From Symbiodinium natans (taxonomy: Eukaryota; Sar; Dinophyceae; Suessiales; Symbiodiniaceae), in assembly GCA_905221605.1 (NCBI GenBank), contig CAJNDS010002162.1, positions 167,834 to 231,833 of the forward strand: a stretch of 64,000 nucleotides of DNA. The letters run 5' to 3'. Made by a program: the position numbers and the translations under genes. The notes beneath the pieces are model-generated. The model was not told the DNA's origin. It ran no database searches and was given only the letters and a program-made list of their open reading frames with translations. Below are positions 56,120 to 64,000 of the stretch, piece by piece (within the stretch, counting starts at the first letter, position 1; each line of letters starts with the position of its first letter).

Positions 56120-57545
56120 AAGGGTAGTGTGCATGAATTTGTTTTGTGATAAGGCTTCGGGTGAGGATTTAAGGCTTTGCGTGATTTTTTTTGGTGATGA
56201 GGTAGTGCTTCGGGGTTTCGCATGATTTTTTTTGGTGATGAGGTGGTGTGTGAAGAGTTTAGGGCGAGGATTCAGGGCTCTACGTGATTTTTTTTGGTGA
56301 TGAGGTGGTGTGTGAAGGGTTTAGGGTGAGGATTTTAGGCTTTGCGTGATTTTTTTTGGTGATGAGGTGGTGTGTGAAGGGTTTAGGGTTATGATTTAGG
56401 GCTTTGCGTGATTTGTTTGGTGATGAGGTGGTGTGTGAAGGGTTTAGGGCGAGGATTTTTAGGGCTCTGCGTGATTTTTTGTTTGTGATGAGGTGGTGTG
56501 TTAAGGGTTTAAGGTGATTTAGGGCTTTGCGTGATTTTTTTTTGTGATGAGGTGGTGTTTCAGGGTTTCGCATGACTTTTTTTTGTGATGAGGTGGTGTG
56601 TGAAGGGTTTAGGGTGAGGATTTAGGGCTCTGCGTTATTCTTTTTTGGCGATGAGGTGGTGCGTGAAGGGTATAGAGTGAGGATGTAAGGCTTTGCGTGA
56701 TATTTTTTAGTGAGGAGGTGATGTTTCAGGGTCTTGCATGATTTTTGTTTTGTGATGATGTGGTGTGTGAAGGGTTTAGAGTGAGGATTCAAAGCTATGT
56801 AAAGCATTAAATCCTCACCCCGACGTTGAAATACACTCCTTCACACACCACCTCATCACCAAAAAAAATCACGTAGAGCCCTGAATCCTCGCCCTAAACT
56901 CTTCACACACCACCTCATCACCAAAAAAAATCATGCGAAATCCCGAAGCATTACCTCATCACCAAAAAAAATCACGCAAAGCCTTAAATCCTCACCCTAA
57001 ACCCTTCACACACCACTTCATCGCCAAAAAAATCACGCAGAGCCCTGAATCCTCACCCTAAACCCTTCACACACCACCTCATCACCAAAAAAAATCATGC
57101 GAAACCCCGAAGCACTACCTCATCGCCAAAAAAATCACGCAAAGCCTTAAATCCTCACCCTAAACCCTTCACACACCACCTCATCACTCAAAAAAATCAC
57201 GCAAAGCCTAAATCATCACCCTAAACCCTTTACATACCACCTCATCACAAAAAAAATCACGCAGAGCCCTAAAAATCCTCGCCCTAAACCCTTCACACAC
57301 CACCTCATCACAAAAAAAAATCATGCAAACCCCTGGAACACCAGCTCGTCACAACAAAAATCACTCAAAGCCTAAAGTCCTCACCCTAAACCCTTCACAC
57401 AGCACCTCATCAGCAAAAACAATCAGGCAGAGCCTCAAATCCTCACCCTGAACCCTTCACACACCACCTCATCACAAAAAAAAATCACGCAGAGCCCTAA
57501 ATCCTCGCCCTGAACCTTTCACACACCACCTCATTACAAATAAAT
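56120..57545. repeat. Inverted pair of tandem arrays (quasi-palindrome)
   Basis: About 12 forward units of TGATGAGGTGGTGTGTGAAG...GATTT then about 13 inverted units (CTTCACACACCACCTCATCA). The turn is near 56805. Long units contain GGGTTTAGGG; short units contain TTCGGGGTTTCGCATG, and the two types alternate. Each unit ends with a T7-9 or A7-9 run. No coding sequence was seen. Confidence 0.82.
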
Positions 57546-57899
57546 ACTCTCTAAACCCAATGAAACTAGCACAAGCGTCGCTCGCCGGCGGCGGGGTGCG
57601 CGGTGGCGCCGGACGCAAGGGTCGCGCCTGACATTTTCGAATAGCTATAAAACACATAAACTTATAAACTTTATGACTCTAAAAACCATATGGCTCTCCT
57701 ATCTTGATACAAACCTATGTCGCGCGTGCATACACGACTGCAGGAAGCCTTAAGCGGCGCTTGCCAAAACAAGACAACAAGCAGGTCTGTCGCAAAACCC
57801 CGGGCATTGACACGTACCCTATGTAACGGAGTCTGTCACGTGTGTAGGCCCCTGGTCCTGTTACAAGCAGTCAATATTGGCATGCGGCCAGTCAAGTAA

Positions 57900-58150
57900 A
57901 GCGCCTTTGCCTTCGGACGCGGTGGTTCTACGACCACCTCCTGCCGCAGGGCCAATTAGAATGTTTATTCTTCCCTAAACCCTATGCCACCGTTTTGAGT
58001 TTTGGGCTTAAGGTTTTAGGGTTTAGTTTAGACTTCAGGCTTGTGGGTTGAGGGTCTGGGGTTTCGAGTGAAGTTGAGAGGCTCACTTTCGAGACACTTC
58101 TCTTTGGATTTAGGTATTATTTTTTCGAGTTCCGGATAAAGTTGACAGGC
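57900..58150. other. Non-coding spacer
   Basis: No supported gene. Short TTTAGG-like stretches at 58010-58030. Confidence 0.35.
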
Positions 58151-58400
58151 TCAGCGTCGAAACATGTCTTTTCGACAATTTGGAGTGTTGGGGTTTCGGG
58201 TGAAGTTGCCATCAAATGCAAACCCTTTCGAAGAGCCGAATGAAACCCTAGTTACACTAGGCCTCATCTTCTTCTCCATGCTCTTCTTCTTCACGATCTT
58301 CCTGAAGGATTTGTTTAGGGAATTAATGTGCATAATGCTTCTGAGATACAACAGCACCGTAAACGCGATTAGCCCCATCGGCTTAAACTCTTTCGACAAA
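58151..58400 (-). CDS. Terminal exon of an unassigned gene, membrane helix plus basic tail
   Basis: After a T-rich tract ending TGTCGAAAG the frame reads FKPMGLIAFTVLLYLRSIMH, INSLNKSFRKIVKKKSMEKK and ends NCRKDMFRR, then TGA at 58151-58153. The first part looks like a transmembrane helix and the second is strongly basic. Minus-strand codons end mostly in G or C. A plus-strand frame over the same DNA (58164-58625) also stays open and is the main alternative. Confidence 0.55.
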
Positions 58401-58624
58401 ACAGCAAAACATGAACCCAAAATTCTACACAGTGTTTTTTTCTCGTCCGAGTGGCCAAGTGATCACCGTATGCATCGTGATTGCCACCCTGTCACACATG
58501 ATTGCCGCTCGGCATCAAGTTTAGATCATAGCAGAGCAGCCTCTGGCTCGAAATTCAGCTCGCACTCAAGGCTCGCCTGGCCAACTTTCAATAACACTAT
58601 ATACATGTTGCTCGTGAGCAGATA

Positions 58625-59900
58625 GATGGGGACGCGACATCAGCGTCGTACGCAGAGCTTTCCACATCCTTACGGCCAAAAAAAATGCTAAAAATAAATC
58701 AAAAAGGCACTGCTGCTTCCAAGGCAAGCACTGCCGGTGGAGGAAGAGGAGGCGGCGGGGGAATCGGCAGGACGGGGCCCTGGGCGTGAAAAAACAGAGA
58801 AAATGCAAAATGTCATGTGGATCTCTGCCAGCGATTTGAGCTTCGGGCACCTTCCGCCATCCAAAGCCGTATGATCTGAGAGCAATAAAGATGCTTTTGC
58901 AACCAGACGCACGAAAGATGCAGAGCAACTGGGGGTCTGGCGAGACGAGCTAACTCATGGATGCTCACTCCTAATGTACAACGTAATATAGCCATATGAA
59001 GATATGGCTCAAAGATGCACTGAACAAGGTGAGCCGAGAAAAGTCTGCTGATGAACGTCGTGAACAAGTTGGGGGAAAGGAGGGAAGACCCAGAGAAAGC
59101 TTCGCAGCTTCGCATGTGCGCCTATGCTTCACACATAATCCCCCATCTGCGCGTCCGCGCGAAAAAATGTTTAGAGATACTGCCTTGTCTACGTACGTAG
59201 GCCCCATATGCATTTTTCACAACAATGAGTTAGCGCTTCAGTAGGGCTTCGTTCTCTCGCGCGTCAGCCGCCTGTTGCGACTCCACGGGTGCGCTAAGAC
59301 ATGGGTTTGGGGTTTAGGGTTAAGGGTTTAGGGTTTAAGGTTTAGGGTTTAGGATGGGTTTAGGGTTTCCGAGACATGGGGATTTCCTCATTGGGTGGGT
59401 TCTAGAATTACGATTGTGGCAACTAAGTGCTCCCCTAGTTATTTTGGGAGCTTCCCAGGTCATGGCCCAACATGTTGGACCCGAAGCAGCGGATGCAAGA
59501 AGGCCCAGGCTGTCCAGTAATTCCTAGGCTTAAAAAGAAAGGTGTTTATAAGGGAACCTAAACCCCCAAAAAAAGGGAATAAGGGTACTACTGGGCACCC
59601 TAGAGGCCCTAGAACTCTAGGACCCGTTAAGATCTGCCCGTACAAGGGGGCCCGTATTCTGTTTGTAGGCTGATCCACAAGGGGTCCGAAATTCAGAGAA
59701 GGGCCCACATGCCTCTCTACGCCCCAACTCATAGGAAACCCGCTAGCCTAAGCACTATAGACCCTAAACCCTAAACCCTAAACCCTAAACCCTAAACCCT
59801 AAACCCTAAACCCTAAACCCTAAACCCAAACAGTTCTGTGATCCTGGTTCTTGACATCTTGCAGTCCCTCCACCTGCCGCCCAGAGGACTCGTGGTCGGG
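58625..59900. other. Interval with ambiguous frames
   Basis: Frames on both strands overlap at 58566-59244 without a clear winner: minus FTTFISRLFSAHLVQCI versus plus MKIWLKDALNKVSREKSADE from an ATG at 58996. At 59440-59750 there is repeat-like sequence (CTCCCCTAGTTATTTTGGGAG). No gene is called. Confidence 0.35.
59755..59826. repeat. CCCTAAA array
   Basis: About 10 regular copies, the last telomere-type array before the AT-rich mobile-element region. A TTTAGGG stretch lies at 59305-59350, so the two flank about 400 bp. Confidence 0.85.
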
Positions 59901-60046
59901 TGCACTTTCGTTTCAGTTTATTTGCCTCCCCACCGCGAAACTACCAATCATATACATGTGTATGAGTATATACCTGTCTTATACTTATATATATATATAA
60001 CATAAAAAGCCTTTCGGGTTTAATAAAAATAACATTAATGCAGCGG

Positions 60047-60119
60047 CTGCAGTAACTTGTAACTTCTTAAAATAAGTCTGTTATTAACATATTTAAGAAG
60101 TTGTTACAAGTAACTACAG
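60047..60119. repeat. Perfect-stem-like hairpin
   Basis: The arms are CTGCAGTAACTTGTAACTTC... and ...GTTACAAGTAACTACAG, roughly 28 bp each, separated by about 15 bp. It could be a terminal or subterminal hairpin of the neighbouring mobile element, or a small foldback element. Confidence 0.6.
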
Positions 60120-60140
60120 CCTTTGAGTAAATGATGTAAT

Positions 60141-60224
60141 GCTGTTCCTTATGCTAACAGTCCTTTATAAAGATAAAGGCTGCTACGAACCCTATCACGG
60201 ACTGCTAGTATAAGGGAGAACACA
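60141..60224. mobile_element. MITE-like family 1 copy in the AT-rich region
   Basis: Ends GCTGTTCCTTATGCTAACAG and GGACTGCTAGTATAAGGGAG. It is more diverged than the others. Confidence 0.55.
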
Positions 60225-61058
60225 CTGACTAAAACAATTAAAAAAACCTTTAAAAGAACAATCGCGACAGAAACTGCTGACTCTTAACAGTACGACATCA
60301 CTCAGATTAAACAACACGGACACTGAAATCCAGTGCTCAGAACTCAGAAATCGCAGTGTCTCTAAAGTTATAACAGTTAAAGCATTCAGGCTCTGACTTC
60401 CAGCATCCGCAAAGTTCTTTAATGACATATTCCCAATATTTACAAAAACTTACCCAATATCGCACGTTTAACTCGCACACTAAACGCAAAGTCTTGAGCA
60501 TTTTATCTAAAACAAAAACGCGTATTGTAGTCAAACGGCTCACTGACTGCCTTTGTTAATGCAGCTACATGCATCAATCAAATAAAAAATGATATTGGAT
60601 TCCGGTACCTAGAAATAAACTTGTATTTATACTGCTGAAAAACATTCTGCAACTCTGGAGTCTGCACGTAGAAAACACAAAGACCCTTATACATCTTGCT
60701 GACTAAACCGCTTTCGAATCAGATCACCTGGAAGCTTAAAATAGATTAGGAAGTCCGAGAAGTGATTCACTTCGGTTCAAACAAACTTTAAGGTCTTTAG
60801 CGTGTGTCGAGTAGTCTCAAGAAGCTTGCAGAATGCATAGCAGCAGGATGCGTTTATAAAACATACAGATTGTCTTTTCAGGACTGTATTATTGTATAGC
60901 TGAATGCATCTTTTTGTCACAGCAACAAGCACGCCAGCAGAACATATTTTCCACATTTCCACACGAAGATCTAGCAACTCGCTCATCCGCAAGTCAGTAA
61001 TTCAGAAAGTCGCAGCAAACCGATATGCACATGACGACTGTTCGTTACTAGAAGTGTA

Positions 61059-62549
61059 TCATTTCGACTTGCTCTTCACACCGGAGCTTCGCAAGGTGTG
61101 CCTTCTAGGAGCTCGAAGAGGAGTTCTCTTCATTATTGTACGCTTGATGCGTTTGGCCGCTGGTCGCTTGGCGAGCCAGCCTCGCACTAGAGATTCTTCT
61201 GCTTCTCGCGCTGCAGCGAGCGGCAGCTGTGCTTTCTGCTGTCTTTTATGTTTCTTTTGTTCGGAGCACCACTGCTTCCAATCTTCACAAGTCCAGATAG
61301 AATGTCCCAATGCTCTGCAGAGGAGAACGCTTTCAGAGACAATATGTGTCAATGGAAAATGGGTCGCGAGGTAGTGCGCCATAAGCTTAATGAAATGATA
61401 ATAGCGCAGCTTTAGGGCTAACGTGGAGCGGTGCATTACGTTTGTGCTTCGAGACCACGAGTTAATCTCAGCATGTAATGCCTCGTTGCTCGACGTGCCG
61501 CTGGGTAAAAAAATGAGATGCTCATTAGGCATCGCGTGGCGAGAACGAACATTGTTCATAAGCCACTCAAGCCTATCGGGAGCACAGGCTGCCCACAAGA
61601 TTTTAAAGATTTCCTTGTTGGGCCCAGCGGCTTTACGCTTCACCTCATGTGCAAATTTTGCACAGATGGCTGCAACACTTTTGATGAACTCTGCCCTTCC
61701 ATATAGCGGCGTCTCACAATCCAACGCAGCCAGCACATCGTTTGCTTCGTTCAAAGGCATTGACATTGATAAGATCATGTCTCTGCAGCTCGCCTCGGTC
61801 TCCTCAAGAGGTCTCGACATGTCGCCATCGTAACAAGTGGACCAGAACGTCTTCTCGACGCTTCTATCAATGGCACATGCCTTTTCGAGCACGCTTCGCA
61901 AAGCCTTCGAACCCGGCGTTCGTTTATTCCAATGGCCGTACTCATACACAATAGCAAGATGCACGGGATCCAGCATCATTGATGTAAGATTCGGGCAGAC
62001 GCGCTGAAGTTCTTTGTAGAACTTCACAGAAGGGCTGTCTGTCGCAACGTGCATTACAGACTGCAGTTGCTCTGCCGTGAAGTTCTCTGTCAGGGCGGAC
62101 ACAATGTACTCTGACTTTTCTGACTGCAGAGGATGAAGGAGCAAGACAGCTCCTGATTTCCCTCGAACTGTTAGCAGTCGCCTCCAAGCCATGTCATCTG
62201 GAAAAGGAGCGTCTTGTCTTTCTTGAGCTGAAGCACGGTACGACGCCTGACCTCGAAGCTTTAGACACACCTTCAGAGTTGCGTCCATGCTCAGGTACAC
62301 CCATTCTTTATTTGCCTCCAAATGCTTGCTCATGACGCTAGTTTTTTCTTTGAAAGCCGGTGACATCGTGATGTCTTCCAGCATTGGAAGCCAGTGCCTC
62401 ACATCAGGCGGCAGTAACGTTGCAAGTTTGTTGCCGCACTTCATGGCTGTCATATGACAGCGAGGCCACAAAGCCCTCACCTGATATTGCGGATTGTCTG
62501 CAAACATGATCAACGCAAACACAGTATTTAGATCACAAGCGAAAGATTT
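61059..62549 (-). CDS. C-terminal part of the same gene: DDE transposase-like core
   Basis: It continues in the same frame directly after the TAG at 62550 and ends in a stop at 61059. Numbering from 62522: Asp80 in YLSMDATLKV, Asp162 in MHVATDSPSV, then a D-x-x-H motif (LDPVHLAIVY, 185-188), and a Glu in GTSSNEALHAEINSWSR (347, or 352). D, D and E with a NE..H signature fit a MULE-like RNase H fold transposase; the exact superfamily is not recognised. The tail is basic with a bipartite nuclear-localisation-like motif (KRPAAKRIKRTIMKR). Two halves in one frame suggest a single protein interrupted by one stop, by decay, read-through or sequence error. Confidence 0.72.
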   Translation of the reverse strand, partial: KSFACDLNTVFALIMFADNPQYQVRALWPRCHMTAMKCGNKLATLLPPDVRHWLPMLEDITMSPAFKEKTSVMSKHLEANKEWVYLSMDATLKVCLKLRGQASYRASAQERQDAPFPDDMAWRRLLTVRGKSGAVLLLHPLQSEKSEYIVSALTENFTAEQLQSVMHVATDSPSVKFYKELQRVCPNLTSMMLDPVHLAIVYEYGHWNKRTPGSKALRSVLEKACAIDRSVEKTFWSTCYDGDMSRPLEETEASCRDMILSMSMPLNEANDVLAALDCETPLYGRAEFIKSVAAICAKFAHEVKRKAAGPNKEIFKILWAACAPDRLEWLMNNVRSRHAMPNEHLIFLPSGTSSNEALHAEINSWSRSTNVMHRSTLALKLRYYHFIKLMAHYLATHFPLTHIVSESVLLCRALGHSIWTCEDWKQWCSEQKKHKRQQKAQLPLAAAREAEESLVRGWLAKRPAAKRIKRTIMKRTPLRAPRRHTLRSSGVKSKSK

Positions 62550-64000
62550 CTAAGTCAGCTCGGAGACTTGCGCGTGACTCATGATCATCTCCTGTAAAAG
62601 CAAGTCTGCGAACTCGCGGGTGTAATAAACGTTCCGAACTCGGCGCACATCCAGTGATGTTCCAATTGCAGCTGCATTCACGTACCTTGGCCCACTGTAG
62701 TCGAAGATAAGACGAATATGCTTGTCGATGTGGTTCATATTGGACTCAAGCGGTGGGTTAACAGTCGCCCGTAGCGTCTCCGCACTGTGCTGCAGCAAGG
62801 ATGTGGCCGCGCACTGAGACGAAGCAGCGTCGTCGTAGAGCGCTAGGATGACTTTGATTTGTTTTGTGCCGGAAGCCACGAACTGATTCTGAACAGTGTG
62901 ATGTTTTTTCAAATGGGTCCGCAGATACATCAGCCGACTAAAAGAACGGAATGGACAAAACGGGCATGTGCGCTTGCCGCTCACAGCCTTGCAATTGGAA
63001 GACAAGTTCTCCAGCATGTCTGTAACTTCACGCTCCAAAGACTCCAAGATGTTGTCAGAAATGAAAGGGCAGCCCTCCGAATCGAAATCTATTCTCGACG
63101 CCACCAGAGATGGCAGACTATTGCCCTCGTCATCAGATTCTTCAGAACTGCAGCCTGCGACCATGTCCAAAAGCTCGTCACTGTTTGCAGTATCTGCTTC
63201 GTGTGCCGTTTTTGGCCAGTAGGACACGATAGTGCTGCGGTCCACTGCACTTGCAAAAGCTTCTTGAAACTCTGCAGCGCTCACTCGGAAACCTTGCTTT
63301 CCGTCAAAGATCATAACACTGTCCCTCTTACTTGAAAATTGAACTGCGACGCAGTGAGGACGACCTTTGCCTTCTGAATGAAGCATGAAGGATTGAACTT
63401 TGTCATGTGGAAGACCCATAACTGAACTTAAATCAGCCTTGTAAAGAGCCTGCGCGCTGCGATAGGATCTGTAGCCAACCTCCGCAGCTTCCTTGTTAGC
63501 GTCGAGGCTCACATCTTGAAGAGAAGACACGATACTGCAGCGAAGAACGGGAGCTGTGTGCCATAGAGCGCACGGTATGCAATTGCCGGCTTGAGCGCAG
63601 ACTTCAGGAAGTGATTGTCGAGGCGGAACTGGAGTTGATTTTTCTCGAAGTCCAGAAAGAAAGTCTCGCCCGATCTTCTGAACAATCTTAACCTTGAAGG
63701 ACAGTTTCTGCTCAATTGCTTCCTCGCAAGACTTGCAGAACTGTGGAATGTCGACAATTACATTGCGCGATACTCGCATTCCGTCGAAGTGCAGCGAAAC
63801 ATGAAGCGGCTTCTGGTCTTGTTGCAAAACGTGTTCGGACCAACACTGAAGAATGCGATCTTCAACTGCGTGCCACATCAGCGAAAACACAGTAGCCTCA
63901 GGGAATGTTTTGCTTTTGACATCCTTGAGACTCAGGTAGTCACCATGAAGAAGGTTGCACGCTGTCCAGCGGAGATATAGAGAAAGCTTCTGAAGCGACT
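62550..64000 (-). CDS. N-terminal part of DDE transposase-like gene: cysteine-peptidase-like domain and C2H2 zinc finger, 5' end off the window
   Basis: The frame is open without a stop from the right edge down to a TAG at 62550-62552, so the listed first codon is not a true start. Numbering from 63890: a Cys in AGNCIPCALW (residue 104, near 63580), a His in GRPHCVAVQF (179, near 63355) and an Asp in VMIFDGKQGF (196, near 63303). This order and spacing resemble a C39/OTU-like papain-fold peptidase; that is inference. An acidic Ser-rich stretch follows near residues 249-256. A C2H2-like finger uses Cys309, Cys312, His326 and His330 (CPFCPF...THLKKH). Downstream, after the TAG, the same frame continues into the DDE core. 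It is probably part of a mobile element. Confidence 0.7.
   Translation of the reverse strand, partial: SLQKLSLYLRWTACNLLHGDYLSLKDVKSKTFPEATVFSLMWHAVEDRILQCWSEHVLQQDQKPLHVSLHFDGMRVSRNVIVDIPQFCKSCEEAIEQKLSFKVKIVQKIGRDFLSGLREKSTPVPPRQSLPEVCAQAGNCIPCALWHTAPVLRCSIVSSLQDVSLDANKEAAEVGYRSYRSAQALYKADLSSVMGLPHDKVQSFMLHSEGKGRPHCVAVQFSSKRDSVMIFDGKQGFRVSAAEFQEAFASAVDRSTIVSYWPKTAHEADTANSDELLDMVAGCSSEESDDEGNSLPSLVASRIDFDSEGCPFISDNILESLEREVTDMLENLSSNCKAVSGKRTCPFCPFRSFSRLMYLRTHLKKHHTVQNQFVASGTKQIKVILALYDDAASSQCAATSLLQHSAETLRATVNPPLESNMNHIDKHIRLIFDYSGPRYVNAAAIGTSLDVRRVRNVYYTREFADLLLQEMIMSHAQVSELT

Larger units (their letters stand above)
59900..61058. other. AT-rich flank downstream of the transposase-like gene
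   Basis: Base composition is clearly more AT-rich than in the rest of the window. It contains a 73 bp hairpin, one family-1 inverted-repeat element (60141-60224), and minus-strand frames of 60-80 codons (60195-60428, 60337-60543) that lack convincing codon bias. It may be 3' untranslated and terminal DNA of the mobile element; no matching terminal repeat could be found because the other end is outside the window. Confidence 0.45.

Noticed and set aside
56120-57545. A CRISPR-like array
   Set aside because: Units are about 65 bp, diverged along their whole length and inverted in the middle, with no regular repeat-spacer pattern. The genome is eukaryotic.
58996-59244. Plus-strand frame MKIWLKDALNKVSREKSADE
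   Set aside because: A competing minus frame overlaps it, codon bias is neutral and no splice or neighbouring exons support it.

Overview
The window looks like gene-sparse nuclear DNA of a dinoflagellate, most likely Symbiodiniaceae-like. This is inferred, not matched to a database. The reasons are: GC content near 50%; dozens of interstitial telomere-type TTTAGGG/CCCTAAA arrays in both orientations; genes split into many very short exons (about 30-220 bp) with AG acceptors and GT, GC or GA donors; readable exons almost all on one strand; and abundant homopolymers, microsatellites and MITE-like repeats. Chromerids or green algae are less likely alternatives.

Nearly all coding signal reads on the minus strand. 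Long open frames are mostly repeat artefacts. The real exons were found by reading short frames with dinoflagellate-like codon use, splice signals and matching phase. Gene A (11967 down to beyond base 1) starts with a signal peptide and encodes a multi-pass membrane protein of unknown family. Gene B (20927 to 12201) starts with a second signal peptide, then a very acidic exon with 71-residue tandem repeats, and ends at a TGA. Gene C (about 32.5 to 21.9 kb) encodes a protein with three WW domains, each split by an intron at the same point. From 32.9 to 53 kb there are many further minus-strand exons that I could not assemble into complete genes.

From 53.7 to 55.3 kb there are dense telomere-type arrays. 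From 55.34 to 57.7 kb lies a composite satellite: an AT-rich tandem repeat, a GC-rich block, and about 12 forward plus about 13 inverted copies of a roughly 65-bp unit, forming a quasi-palindrome centred near 56.8 kb. A minus-strand terminal exon lies at 58.15-58.4 kb.

From about 59.9 kb to the right edge the DNA is more AT-rich. It holds a minus-strand DDE-type transposase-like gene that runs off the window. Its N-terminal half carries a cysteine-peptidase-like Cys/His/Asp signature and a C2H2 zinc finger; its C-terminal half carries the DDE-like core. One in-frame TAG separates the halves.

Three inverted-repeat element families occur in introns and spacers. The most striking pattern is that several introns begin with a GC (or GA) donor directly followed by telomere-type repeat, and a few acceptors lie inside the repeat motif (TTTAG|G).
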